This document shows positions 51,366 through 63,826 of a DNA stretch of 64,000 bases, piece after piece. This DNA comes from Viscum album. Taxonomy: Eukaryota > Streptophyta > Magnoliopsida > Santalales > Viscaceae. Location: the NCBI GenBank assembly GCA_963277665.1, contig OY728147.1:1262501424-1262565423 (forward strand), in the 5' to 3' direction. Under the pieces are notes generated by a model, which worked only from the letters and a program-made list of their open reading frames with translations, was not told where the DNA came from and made no database searches. Positions within the stretch are counted from its first letter, which is position 1. Every line of letters begins with the position of its first letter. A program made the translations under genes and the position numbers.

Positions 51366-54150
51366 TGTTACACCCTGATATTTTAATATACAACATCCTT
51401 TAAATTATCCGAATAAGTTTGGTAGCATTATCCACAAGAAACACTAAACATAAATTAAACTATGATATATTAAGGAAAAATATATATATTTATGTATGGA
51501 AGTTAATAAATAGACATTAAATTAGAATGAATGAATATGAGTAACTGATTTATGAAAAACATGAATAATGAAAATAAGGAAACTTTAAATATGAATGAAA
51601 TTTATTTAGTTTACCTATAATGACTAATAATATCATTTATTGTTTAGAATAATATTTTTCTAAAAAAAATCCTTTTATGTGATGTGAATTATTATTTCAG
51701 GAAACATATGACTAATGATTATAAATTACATATATTATTAAATTTTTTTTACCCCAATTTATTTCATTAACGATATGAAATATTAATAATAACTATTAGT
51801 ATTTGAAAACACCATTCTTCAATTAAAACTATTTATCATTATTTTTTTGGATTGTATTAAAAAATTAAATTTATAAATTTTATATTTTGAATTTTAATTG
51901 GTGAAAGTAATTTTTAGAATTAGAATAATAAAATTATATTAATTATAATTTTAATTAATTAGTGTAAAAAATTTTATTTTTAGGTGAATAGTGAAAAAAT
52001 AACGATTTTGCAAAAAAAAAATGTCACATTTATGACATTCCCATAATATAAGAATGAAATAAAATTTTTTTAAAACATTTTTTTATAATGAATATATATT
52101 TTTATGTTAAATAAATCATTTAAATTATCAAAAAAACTTATAACACCCATGCATATTATCTTGGGAATCTTAAGTTATAATTTACTCTAAAACTATATTT
52201 AATTTAATATATTAAATATTAATTTTCCCACTTACAAAAATTAAACTAATAAATATGAATTAATATTGTATATCAACATGATAATATTATGGAATATGTT
52301 TAATATCATATTTTCCATAAATTTATTATTACTATGATTAAAATTAATGACCTTAATAATGGTAAACCTTTTATTTTTAAGTAATTGTTTTATTGATGTT
52401 GTGAAATTCTTATATAATCAATTAAATTAAAATATTTTAAATTATAAATATAATATGATGTTTAAACAAATATATAAATATATTAAAAAATATTTCATTG
52501 ATAATCAATTCTAAATAATATTTATAACACATAATAATTAAAACACCATTTTTATGCAAAAAAATTATTCTTCAAAATATAAGTTGTTTTAATTCAGAAG
52601 ATAATTTGTATCATATTTAGAAATGAATTAAATTAAATTGATATGAATTTTTTTATAGAAAATCAAAATTTCTATGATAAGTTATTTTTTTAGTAAAATA
52701 TAAATTACATTGTTAAAAATTAGTTACCAAGGTAAATCCAAATAAATGTAAAAGTAACAGCATAAGAAAAGATGACTTCGAAAATGTTTAAAACATGATT
52801 GGAAACATAATTTTGAGGATTTATCAAACAAATATCACCCCAAAATCCATAATTTTTAAATTTTGGATCCTTTAATCCATGAATTGATAATTTATATCTT
52901 GAAAATTAAAGAGTATTCTCTTAATTTCCTGTTTCTTCACATTTAAAAGGGGACACTTCCTCCCATTCATGAAACAAAAATTCCATAAAATTAATTCCTA
53001 AAAATTAAACATATTATTTTTATCTTAGAAGCCTCTCTCATATTTATAATCCCTTTTCCTTAATTATTTATACAAAAACCTTCATTTATAAGGATACATT
53101 GAATTGAATGTTCAATGTCCCCTATTTAGTATTATATAACCCTTATCATTCTCTTCATAATCATTATCTTTTAATATGATATTTAAAATGGTAAAATGAT
53201 AACCATAATACAACTATTATAATAATTTTTTATAAAATTTAATGTAAAAAAATTATTTATTCATTTGCACCCACTTATAAAAACAAAAGTACGTTAACCG
53301 TGTGTTGTGCAGACTACCACCTCCACAAAGTAATGTTTTTCATTCTTCACCATGATATTCATTCATTATAAAAACCACTTAAAATACGATTCACCAACAT
53401 AAAGAAAATTAAAAATTAAATCATTATTCATCTATTATAATGATATTTTACACTTATTTAACCATATTCACCCATCCAGATATAGAGTGTTAATGTTTGG
53501 GCTAGTCTAACCACGTACTTAAAAGATGCTATAAAACTCTATCATGTGTAACTATAGGAATTCATATATTAATGCTATAAAGAAGTAATAAGAAATTAAA
53601 TATTTTTTTCCTTAAATATTTGTATTGATTATTTAAATTAACATTAATATATCTTCTTTGTTCACAGAAATTACAAAAAAATCATAAATAATTCAATTTT
53701 CTTAAAAACATAAGCCAAAAACATATAATAAAAAATAAAACATGATAATAAATGTCCAATAATTAATTAAATATATAATAATAATTTTCATATGAAGGAA
53801 TATAATAATATTAATTTTATTATTTAGGATATTAGGTGCATACACAGAATGAATTTGGAACAAGGTAAGGTTTTCAATCTAAAATTCCCCTCTTTGAGAA
53901 AAACTTGGTACTATGAACCATATTTTATTTATTCAGTGTATATACATCCTATTATAGATATTATATCATAAAATATATTTTAATAGTTATTTTTAGGTTC
54001 AATTACATTCCCTCCATTTCATGGTATTTCTATTAAAATGTTACTCATATCTCAAGGGTTCATTGGCTCAAACATCAATTCCTTGAGACATTTTTATGTT
54101 ATTTTATATGTTTTCTTTTTTAATAAGATATTTATTTTCTAGGAATTTAT
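51366..54150 (+). repeat. Element G: truncated LTR of the long-LTR family
   Basis: Starts TGTTACACCC, like the TGTAACACCC start of D and E, and contains in order a TTTAAAAGG TATA-like site (near 52935), one hairpin unit (53301-53343) and the splice-donor-like AAGGTAAGG (53862-53870), the same order as in D. Only about 2.8 kb is present. It ends where a different sequence begins near 54150, so the 3' part is lost. No interior or second LTR was found. Confidence 0.65.
53301..53343. repeat. Hairpin unit in G
   Basis: Core AGACTACCACCTCC with TTGTG / CACAA arms extending weakly outward. It is the single clear unit in this truncated LTR. Confidence 0.55.
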
Positions 54151-54777
54151 CTGTTAGCTCCCTTAGGTCAAATAACCTGACAAGGGATTGAGTTAGGGTA
54201 TGAAAGATTAAAACTCCTATCCCTTTATATCTTTTTTCATTGTAAAAAAACACACTTCTCTCTTTCTCCTATATCAATAGATAAACATAAATGAAATCAT
54301 GCACCTGACATAATGATTTTACTTGGTTCACCATCACTGGGCTACGTCCAAGGGGCATACAATGATGATTTGATAATGTTCCAAATCCACTAAATCTCAC
54401 TTCCAATTATAAGGTTCATTCAATATCACTTCTATGCTCAGACTCACTGCCTTTACAAGGTTTAGGGTCTTCTCACTACATTCCCAAGGTTCACTCCCTA
54501 TATATCTTTCTTTAGATCACAACCAGTGGAGGGGATCACTGTCTTCTTTATTCTTTTCTCATTGATCTTGGAAGGGATCCAATCATACTGTATATAATTG
54601 TAGGCCTCTTAATTTTCATGAAAGCACACATATTCCACTGTAGGTAGATGCTTTGTTGAAGTCTATTTTCTCTCATAGATGAAATCCACTTTTCTGTGAA
54701 CTGTCAGGTTTTAAAAATTCTTTTCATGAACTATTTTTGTCCCTTCATGAACTACCATCTTCTTCTGTGAACTACAT
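54150..54777. repeat. Possible copia-type LTR fragment
   Basis: Begins near a TGTTAG terminus and contains TTTTACTTGGTTCACC followed by GGGCTACGTCCA (about 54318-54350), a phrase resembling the transcribed part of some plant Ty1/copia LTRs. Further right are loosely repeated TGTGAACT / CATGAACT words (54690-54775). No partner LTR or coding part is present. Low certainty. Confidence 0.35.
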
Positions 54778-56398
54778 TGTGGAGACCCAAAGCATGACAT
54801 ACATGGAAATTACATTACTTTTGCGGAATACTTAATACATAACAAAAACATACACACAAGGACCGTAATAGTTTAGTGTCTTTGGAAACTTGGAACGTAA
54901 TCTTCTAATCGTGGTGAAAGATCTTCAACATCTCCCATAAAGGTCTTCCCCCTTTTTTTCTTACCTAAAAGATTTCATTATATCCTGGGGAAAAGAAAAC
55001 ATAAAAAGGGTGAGCTTAAATGCTCAGTAAGGGTAAGCATGGAGAAAATAAAACAAACCCTATACATTTGAACATAAAAACATGAACATAATGTTTAAAC
55101 ATCGAAATCTAGAGCAATGACAATAAACATGGCAGTACGTAAGGCATAGATCAATATAAAACATCAATCATGATAAAATATCTTGTAAATAAAACTTGTA
55201 ATTGTGGAAAAACATTAATCACATGATATTATTTCTATAGTATCCAAGACATTTTTTCCAAGACCATCTTAGTGGACAAAGTCCCTTTCTGAATCGAGTT
55301 CACTCCTCGTTCCAGTCCTGTAACACCGAACCAGATTAAATTACCATTCTAGCCATGTCTATATCATGAGATATAAATATTTACCCAATTCATTGGAGGG
55401 AGATGTAGGTCCCACCCATCTCATAATGAAATAATTTTTACTTGTGCCACAACATAAACATAAATCATTCATCATAACCCAGAGAATAAAATGGGTTCAT
55501 AAACATCATCCCATCATAACATAATCCATAAAAAATGGATATCATTTCATCATAGAAAAAGTGAAACCATGTAAATCATAGAGAAATTATACTTGAAGCA
55601 TACACACATGAAATAATGTCATCTTAGATGGAAAATGGTTTTTGATAAAACACTTGAAATGAATTCTTGAGGAAAACATCCTTTCTTCTTCAAAATCAAT
55701 TTCTTTTCACAAAACGTCATGAAATTTTAAAAGAAAAAGATTTTGTTTAAAATAGTCATGAAATATTTTGGAGGAAGAATCATGAAAATAGGCTTTATAA
55801 AACATTAAAAATCCTTTCATTCTGTATAAGTTAAAAAAACATTATCCCCGTACTTTTGTCGAAAAAGTCAAAAAGTACCTCGTAACGTAAAAAAAAGAAA
55901 GATTACTTACATACCATGTAGTAAAAGTCAAAATGGGTAAAAAGGAAATTAAACACACATAAAAACACTTTTATAAAAAATGGACATGGATGATAACAAT
56001 AACCCCAGTAAATACTTATGTATAAGCAATCTCAGATAAAAAAATGAGATTTGAAAAATTATCCCTTACCTTACGTCCGATAGCTTCGTATGTATCCAAA
56101 CATCATGTATAATCATTTAAATAATGTCATTGACATATTAAAGAATCATATTCATTGTTATGATATCATATATGGTTCACTTATGACTTTATATTACCCA
56201 TTATTTTTTAAATTCATGTTAAAGTATCGTTTTGGGTAAAATCATTTCATTTTTCGTTCGTGTTTTAACTTGTAATTATTCATATGATTACTTAGATCAT
56301 TATTAATTACATATAGAATGTGAAACATTATTTATTTATAATATATATTCAGAATATAAATATATATATAATAGATCGATAAATGGAAAGAAATACAC

Positions 56399-56436
56399 CG
56401 TTCATGGAGACGGTAGGCCGTACGTACGCATGAACG
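56399..56436. repeat. E 3' LTR hairpin 1
   Basis: CGTTCATG (56399-56406) pairs perfectly with CATGAACG (56429-56436) over 8 bp. The 22-nt loop holds GAGACGGTAGG and the palindrome CGTACGTACG. Inside the loop ACGG can also pair with CCGT. Confidence 0.9.
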
Positions 56437-56593
56437 CTGTTTTCGTTTCCTTATTGAATTGAATGGAATTAAATAGATGACATACATATATATATACATA
56501 AATCCAGTATCATTATTATGTCATATATTTAATTATTACTTATTATATATACTTTATAATCATTCATGAATGGTTAATCATTGAAAATGAATC

Positions 56594-56640
56594 TCATCGC
56601 GTCGTGGAGACGGTAGTCCGTACCTACACACGAGCGATGA
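56594..56640. repeat. E 3' LTR hairpin 2
   Basis: TCATCGC, one unpaired G (56601), then TCGTG, pairing with CACGAGCGATGA (56629-56640): twelve pairs around a single bulge. The arms share no sequence with hairpin 1, yet the loop core GAGACGGTAGTCCGTAC is kept. Confidence 0.9.
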
Positions 56641-56779
56641 TATCATTCCCATGATCATGTAATTGTATTGAAGTGTATGTATAATATTTAAGAATAAATA
56701 TCACTTTACAATAATCATATATATTCATTATTTACACCATTATACCCATCCAAGTAGGGTGGTGGTGGAAAATAGATTA

Positions 56780-56824
56780 CACCACGACGTGGAGACGGTA
56801 TTCCATATGTACGCACACGTGGTG
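56780..56824. repeat. E 3' LTR hairpin 3
   Basis: CACCACG (56780-56786) pairs with CGTGGTG (56818-56824) over 7 bp; GTG / CAC continues inside after an unpaired or mismatched base. The loop core is GAGACGGTATTCC. Confidence 0.85.
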
Positions 56825-59683
56825 ATTACGATTTCCGTAGGATGGATAGATGGTGAAATAGGGTTGTTTCATACTTATAATAAAATATAAATATATGAGT
56901 GATACTTATGTTATTACTTCATAATGAAAAAATTAAATAAGAATAAGTAGAAGAAGAAATAAAGTTGAAAGAATCGATAACGGACATTACCTCTTCTTTG
57001 AAGCGCCTCTTTGAGACCTCCTCTTAGGCTACTAAAATTGGTCTTTGAAGAAGACCAGGACCTCTAAGATATTTATAGGGAAGTGGGGAAGTTAAATGGT
57101 CAGGGTTTGGACAAGACTGAAGGCTCAAATTTGTGTGAGGAGGAGAGGGAGTAGGTGCCCTTTTGTAAGGGAGGAGAGGGGCACCTTTGGAAATATAAGA
57201 AATATTAGTTTATATTAAATCCCAACCCCACATAAAAATTTCCAAAATGACTCATATCTAAATATTAGTTGTGATAGGGTTTTAATCTCATAAACCAATA
57301 AAATTTAGACATGTTAGGAATTTATTTTAAACATTATCAACTTGATTTATCCTTATTTATCATTTTAATTTTATTTGTGGTAATAATATTTTAAATTTTA
57401 AATAATTATACATAATTACATATTTGTTTTGAATTTTCCATAATTTTTCAATTTATGATATTTTAGACCATATAAATGTTAATTTATAATTTTTAAATAT
57501 TTTTGTGATTTTTAAACAATTTTATAATATGTTGTTTTTATAAAATAACAATAGTGTCAATTTTGACACTATTCATTTAATTGAATTTAAATAAATTATA
57601 CACAGAAGATATGTTCGAAATAAAAGCTTTAATAGATTAATAAAATGTCATATGTATCTATAAAATTATTGGATCACATTAAATAGTTTATATAATATTT
57701 AGTTTAATATTTTTAAGATCATTTATTTGATATCTCAATCAATAAAATAATTTCAACATCACTATTGTGTCATAAACAATGATAAATATTTAATATCTAA
57801 AAATTATAAATAAATTAATATGATGTAGATAATTGTATTATATTTTTTTAGACTATTAATTTGAGAAGTTTCATTAAGTTTATCACTAAATTAAAATTAT
57901 TATACTTATAGGATTTAAGAAAGTGACATGTTGTCACTTTCTTTGGTTTTAATAATAATTAAATTATTTTCATAGAACAAAGACCATTAAATGAATCTAA
58001 TACGACCCTTAGGTGTTATGGGTAGACTTTTAGTCATCCAATAGGATTTTGGCAGGTGTTAGGGTAATTTTATAATCTTATATTTACCCTTAATTACCGG
58101 ATATGCCTTTAACTATGGTAAATAAAATTTACCGTAGTTACTATTAATAATGCCCAAAAATAAAAAATAGCTTATTAAAGTAATTTGTAACCACTGATTC
58201 CAAATATGGAATCCATTTTTCCAAATTAAATACACAAAATTTTCAGAAATTAAAATAAAATTAATCCCGTTGTCGAAAGAAAACGGGGTTTTGTTTAAAA
58301 CATTTTAAAAGATTGACTTGATTTAACCTACGAATTAAAGGTAAAATAAATGATAATGACATACATTATATTAAATTGTAAAAATATATTCTATTTAGAC
58401 TTTAAAATCATTCAATATTAAAATTTAACCACATAAATTATTACGATGAAAAAAGTTGTTTTTAATTAAAATATAGCGTGTTTTTACTATTCATTAAAAT
58501 ATGAAAGTTATTAGAATAATATGAAAATTTTATCTAAAGTAAATTTTTATTTCCTGATTCCAAATAAGAATTTTATTTTTTCAAATTTATCTTATAAACA
58601 TGTCAAAAACTAGATTTAAAGTGGGTGCGCCATCAAAAGGCGGCAAAATTTCATTTTTTGAAAAATATTTATTTTACCCGAAAAATTTATTTTATTCTTA
58701 TACCATGTTCTAAAAAATGTGTAAGATGAATAATAATGTTATAAAATTCAAAATTTAGTTAATACTATTTATAAAGGCTAGTTCATAATAATATTATAAC
58801 CATATATCATTGTTTAGTGAAACCCGGTATTGCGTACAACACACGCTATCGAGGAAGGTCGTGATTGCGTGTAATGCAAGCCAAGTAAGTGTTGCGTATA
58901 CTGAAAGATAATACGATGTTGGGAATAGTGAAAGATAATCTTGGTTTAGCATACAAAAGAAGACATCAATGAAATTAAAAAGAATATTTTTCAAAAAATC
59001 TCAGGGTGTTACATTCTACCCCCCTTAAAATGAATTTCTTCCTCGATATTCGTCGGGGTTATAAATCATTTACTAATCATAGAAACCCACACCATAAAAA
59101 GGAATACTAAAACTTAATTTTAAAAACTAAAGTATTAAATGTAACGATTACCCAAAGTAACTCATCACTGGGTTTCCATATAGGAGAACATAGGTGAAAA
59201 TATGGATATGGAAGAAAAATCTAACCATCAAGTTCTGATGGAGAGTGGTAGAGAACATGGATATGAAAAAGCCAAAAATCACAAAGCCATAGATTTGTAA
59301 TGATCTAAGGTACTATCTGATTCATCGGATATAAGGGCACTAGGACAAAATTTTTGGTTTTCAATATCATTTCCCTAAAGTTGAAAATTTTGAATTAGAA
59401 GAAATACTTGCTTGACTTTGGTACAATATCACTGTTGTTCGTGATTTGAATAATTTCCACTTCATCTCTTAAAGGAATGAAGTTGAATTTGTTATTCGTG
59501 AAGTGTTAACAGATCATGTGATAGAATGATTGGTCAATTCATCTGTTTCAAACAAAAGGTTAGCAAAAGTTATAAAATATACATAAGTCCATCTATGGTG
59601 AGGTTAATCATATACGATTCCAAAAATGAACTTATGCTTCATATATCATACCACGTTATAAAATAAAACTAGTTTCTACTAAC

Positions 59684-59806
59684 CAGGGACTTCCTGTAGG
59701 CCAGTGGTATGCGATAAAGTCCAGTCGCACTTCGGTTGTGGGTTCAATTCCCACAGCCTTGTCCGACGCAACGGGTTTCCGCTCGTCCTACAGGTTGTCA
59801 TTTTTC
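59684..59806 (+). repeat. tRNA-like module, antisense within E
   Basis: Plus-strand box-A-like TAGGCCAGTGG (59697-59707) and box-B-like GGTTCAATTCC, with a canonical T-arm: GTGGG (59738-59742), seven-base loop TTCAATT, CCCAC (59750-59754). A weak anticodon-like stem AAGT / ACTT lies between. The tail contains CAGGTTGTCA and ends in TTTTT, a possible Pol III stop. It is homologous to the antisense module of D, including some flanking bases (ACTAAC before it). It is probably an embedded tRNA-derived SINE or a structural element. Acceptor pairing is poor, so a functional tRNA is unlikely. Confidence 0.55.
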
Positions 59807-60499
59807 TAAAATTACATCATTATGACATTCCATTGATAATATCGAAAACATTTCTAGCCTTAAACTAACTTATGTTCAACATAATCCATTTCAAATCTTT
59901 AGGCTTATCCAAAATACTTCTTTCCAAGCTTATAGTATAAAGAAAATAATTACTAGAAATTTCATCTACCGAGTATGTGAATACCGTCATTTATCCCCGA
60001 TATATCTTGTTGATCACAATCCAATCATGTGAATACCTTAATCATGTATTCTCTTGAAAAATGAATACCTATTTAACCTTAGTGAAAACATGAGTGCTGT
60101 CAAAAGTTAAATCTTTCCACATACCAAAATCCCAAAATTTCTATATACTCAAACCATGATATCACTTTGTCCTTATTTTAGTCATGAGCTCATGAATACT
60201 ATCATATTATTTTCTCCTTATCCCTTAAATATGCGCATTTCATCTGCTTTCCAAAAAAATTTCAATCACTTTTTCATGGTTACCAGTACCATATAATAAT
60301 TGAAAACCAATACATAGATATTCCAAAATTCCACAATACCATAAATGAGATTCCATGATACTATTTTGAAATCCCATTACATAAACACTTAATCATTACA
60401 CAACATCATTTTCATACTCAACATCACAAATAGTGACCGCATGAGACTTTCCTTTATCCTTTACATTAAGAGGTTGCTCACGTTGATCATCATTAACCC

Positions 60500-61506
60500 G
60501 TGGATTAGGGTATTTATTAGCATAATGCCCCATTTCATTGCACTTGAATCATTGAAGTTTTGGTGGAGAGTTCTCTGTAGTCTTTTATCTATTCACATCA
60601 TTAGAAACCTTTTTCCCATTACTTCGACAATAAACTACTCGATGACCTTCTTTTCCACACTTAAGCATTTTCTAGTACCTTTTAGGAAATCTCCACCATG
60701 CTTCTTTCCACACTTTGAGCATAAAGAATCATTCATATTCTTTTCACCATTGTTCTGAGATTTCTCCTTGAACTCCATCTTTTGTTTCTTGTCAAAACCA
60801 TGAGATGGATATGTTACACCAACTCCCAGTTCTACCTTGATAGCACAACATACAATTCCTTCATAGCTACTAAATTCTCTTATAGCTAATGCCCTTCGAA
60901 GACTTGGTTTTAGTCCACTGAAAAATCGATCAACTTTACTTTTAGGTTGGATGATGAAGCTAGATGCATACCTTGCAAGTCTTGTAAAATTTTCTTCGTA
61001 TTTACCAACAAATTAATTATCCTTCTGATTTAGCTCAAGAAACACCTTTTCCATCTTTGTTCAAAGAACACGAGGGAAGTACTTATTGAAAAACAAGTTC
61101 TAGAACTTGTCCCATTCCAGGGACTCGATTTCATCTCTTTGCCTTGTTTTCTTGATAAGATTCCACCATTGATCAGCATCAACTTCCAAACGATATACTA
61201 CTAAGATGAATTTATCATGCTTAGAACATTGTAGAACTGAAAATATCTTTTCAGTGGTACTGATCCATTGTTCAGTCGCTAAGGGATCAGAAGACCCGCA
61301 GAATGTAGGTGGACGCTGCCTCATGAAGGATTCAACAGAATGTTGCTCCTTTATCTTCTCATTTTGAAGTACAGAATGATTTATAGCTTGTGTAATATAT
61401 AAATAAGATTGTGCACTCTATCTCCCATGACATTGGTTTGGTCAGGAGGACAATCATTGCATTGTCCATTACATTGATCAACATGGTTCCTTCGGGTTCC
61501 AGCCAT
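60500..61506 (-). pseudogene. Element E gag, nearly full length
   Basis: Minus-strand gag starting at the ATG at 61506 (MAGTRRNHVDQ). A one-base frame change near 61393 shifts to the capsid frame, which has RQRPPTFCGSSDPLA and WISTTEKIF (61320-61240), then FNKYFPRVL, a stop near 61060, and ENFTRLARYASSF, FSSYE and AIKV. Three zinc knuckles follow: CSKCGKKHGG (near 60715), a frame-shifted KCGKEGHRVVYC (60624-60667), and KCNEMGHYANK (60510-60556), whose first Cys is a stop and last Cys a Tyr. The layout matches Tekay/Del-type gag with an extra knuckle. Only a few lesions separate it from an open frame, unlike the D and F relics. Gag packages RNA, but protease and polymerase would have to come from another element. 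Confidence 0.8.
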
Positions 61507-63389
61507 CGTCTAAAACCCAAAAATAATAGTGTGAGAGGAAAATACCATGCTAGGGAAAACCACATAATAAAGGGGGAGTACCTTCCATATCTAACATCTT
61601 AGGTTTAATTCTAAGATCGTTAGTGCAATTCTAGGACTATAACCTATACGTATACTTAACCTTAGGGATATCCCTATACATACTTTAGAAATATCTCTAG
61701 GGATTTCACTAAAGTTTTCACATCCTAGTTTCCAATGTTTAACTAAACCTTTCCTCTGATACCAACTATAGAGACCCAAATCTTGACGTACATGGACATT
61801 ACATTACTTTTGAAGAATACTTAGTGCATAAAAAAAATAGACATACAAGGACCGTAATAGTTTAGTGTCTTTGGAAACATGGAACATAATCTTCTAATCG
61901 TAGTGAAAGATCTTCAACATCTCCCATAAAGATCTTCCCCCTTTTTTTCTTACCTAAAACCTTTCATTATATCCTGGGGAAAAGAAAACATAAAAAGGGT
62001 GAGCTCAAATGATCAATAAGGGTAAGCATGGAGAAAATAAAACAAACCATATACATTTGAACATAAAAACATGAACATAATGTTTAAACATCTAAATCTT
62101 GAGCAATGACATTAAACATGGAAATACATAAGGCATAGATCAAAATAGAACATCAATCATGATAAAATAGCTTGTAAATAAAACATGTAATTGTGGAAAA
62201 CCATTAAGCACATGATATGATTTCTATAGCAGCCAATTCATTGCTTCCAAGACCATCTTAGTGGACAAAGTCCCTTTCTGAATCGAGCTCACTCCTCGTT
62301 CTAGTCCTGTAACACTGAACTGGATTAACTTACCGTTCCAGCCATGTCTATATCATGAGATATAAATCATTACCCAATGCATTGGAGGGAGATATAATAC
62401 CCACCCATCTCATAATGAAGTCATTCTTACTTGTTCCACAACATAAACATAAATCATTCATTATAACCCAGAGAATAAAATGGGTTTCATAAACATCATC
62501 CCATCATAACATAATCCATAAAAAAATGGATATCATTTCATCATAGGAAAAGTGAAACCATGTAAATCATAGAGACATTATACTTGAAACATACACACAT
62601 GAAATAATGTCATCTTAGATAGAAAATGGTTTTGATAAAACACTTGAAATGAATTCTTGAAGAAAATATCCTTTCTTCTTCAAAATCATTTAATTTTCAC
62701 AAAACGTCATGAAATTTTAAAAGAAAAAGATTTTGTTTAAAATTTTCATGAAATATTTTGGAGGAAGCTTCATGAAAATAAGGCTTTAAAAAACCATAAA
62801 AATCCTTTCATTCCGTATAAGTTAAAAAAACATTCTCCTCGTACTTTTGTCGGAAAATTCAAAAAGTACCTCGTAACGTAAACAAAAGAAAGATTCCTTA
62901 CATACCATGTAGTAAAAGTCAAAATGGATAAATAGGACATTAAAAATACATAAAAACACTTTTAAAAAACACGGACATGGATGATAACAATAACCCCAGT
63001 AAATACTTACATATAAGCAATCTCGGATAAAAAAATGAGATATGCAAAATTATCTCTTACCTTACATCCGATATGCTTCACATGTATGCGAACCTCATGT
63101 ATATTGATTTAAATATTGTCATTGACTTATTAAAGAATCATATTTATTGTTATTATATCATATATGGTTCACTTATGACTTTATATTACCCATTCTTTTA
63201 TAAATTCATGTTAAAGTAGCATTTTGGGTAAAATCGTTTCATTTGTCATTCGTGTTTTAACTTGTAATTATTCATATGATTACTTAGATCATGATTACTT
63301 ACATCCAGAATGTAAAAAATGATTTATATATAATATATATTCAGAATATAAATATATATAATAGATCGATAAATGGAAAGAAATACACC

Positions 63390-63425
63390 GTTCATGGAGA
63401 CGGTAGGCCGTACGTACGCATGAAC
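63390..63425. repeat. E 5' LTR hairpin 1
   Basis: GTTCATG (63390-63396) pairs with CATGAAC (63419-63425); loop with GAGACGGTAGG and CGTACGTACG. Same arms as in the 3' LTR; one base outside the stem differs. Confidence 0.9.
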
Positions 63426-63586
63426 ACTGTTTTCTTTTCCTTATTGAATTGAATGGAATTAAGTAGATGACATATATATATATATATACATAAATCCAGT
63501 ATCATTATTATGTCATATGTTTCATGATTAATTATTATATATACGTTATAATCATTCATGAATGGTTAATAATTGAGAATGAATCT

Positions 63587-63631
63587 CATCGTGTCGTGGA
63601 GACGGTAGTCCGTACGTACGCACGAGCGATG
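63587..63631. repeat. E 5' LTR hairpin 2
   Basis: CATCGT, bulged G (63593), TCGTG pair with CACGAGCGATG (63621-63631). Compared with the 3' LTR copy, a C has become T, turning a C-G pair into a T-G wobble, so pairing is kept. The loop carries CGTACGTACG. Confidence 0.9.
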
Positions 63632-63771
63632 ATATCATTCCCATGATCGTGGAATTGTATTTAAGTGTATGTACAATATTTAAGAATCAATATAATTTTA
63701 TAATAATCATATATAGTCATTATTTACACAATAATACCCATCTAAGTAATGTGGTGGTGGAAAATAGATTA

Positions 63772-63826
63772 CACCATGGCGTGGAGAAGGTATTCCGTAC
63801 GTACGCACGCGCGGTGATTTCATTTT
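63772..63826. repeat. E 5' LTR hairpin 3
   Basis: CACCAT, bulged G (63778), GCGTG pair with CACGCGCGGTG (63816-63826) with one mismatch and one wobble. The inner five pairs are GCGTG / CACGC here, against TCGTG / CACGA in hairpin 2. The loop carries CGTACGTACG. Confidence 0.85.

Larger units (their letters stand above)
54778..59013 (-). repeat. Element E 3' LTR
   Basis: LTR of about 4.24 kb (minus-strand TGTAACACCC...GGGTCTCCACA). It holds a minus-strand TATA box (CTATAAAT, 57071-57078), a donor-like site just downstream (GAGGTAATG, near 56990), the hairpin array (56399-56824) and the conserved AAGGTAAGGG at 56063-56072. No coding sequence; the AT-rich remainder is U3 (57100-59013) and U5. 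Confidence 0.88.

Noticed and set aside
56399..56824. Hammerhead or other self-cleaving ribozyme in the LTR hairpins
   Set aside because: The hammerhead core words CTGATGA and GAAA are not arranged around the stems on either strand; no other ribozyme core that I know fits.
56399..56824. CRISPR-like array because of regular spacing
   Set aside because: Units are about 190 bp apart in AT-rich plant LTRs, without identical repeats or short spacers.
59684..59806. Functional tRNA gene
   Set aside because: T-arm is canonical, but the acceptor and anticodon stems pair poorly and the D copy is more decayed; a SINE-like or structural unit is more likely.
60441..60758. 105-residue plus-strand open frame
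   Set aside because: Antisense to the zinc-knuckle part of E's gag; no motif of its own.
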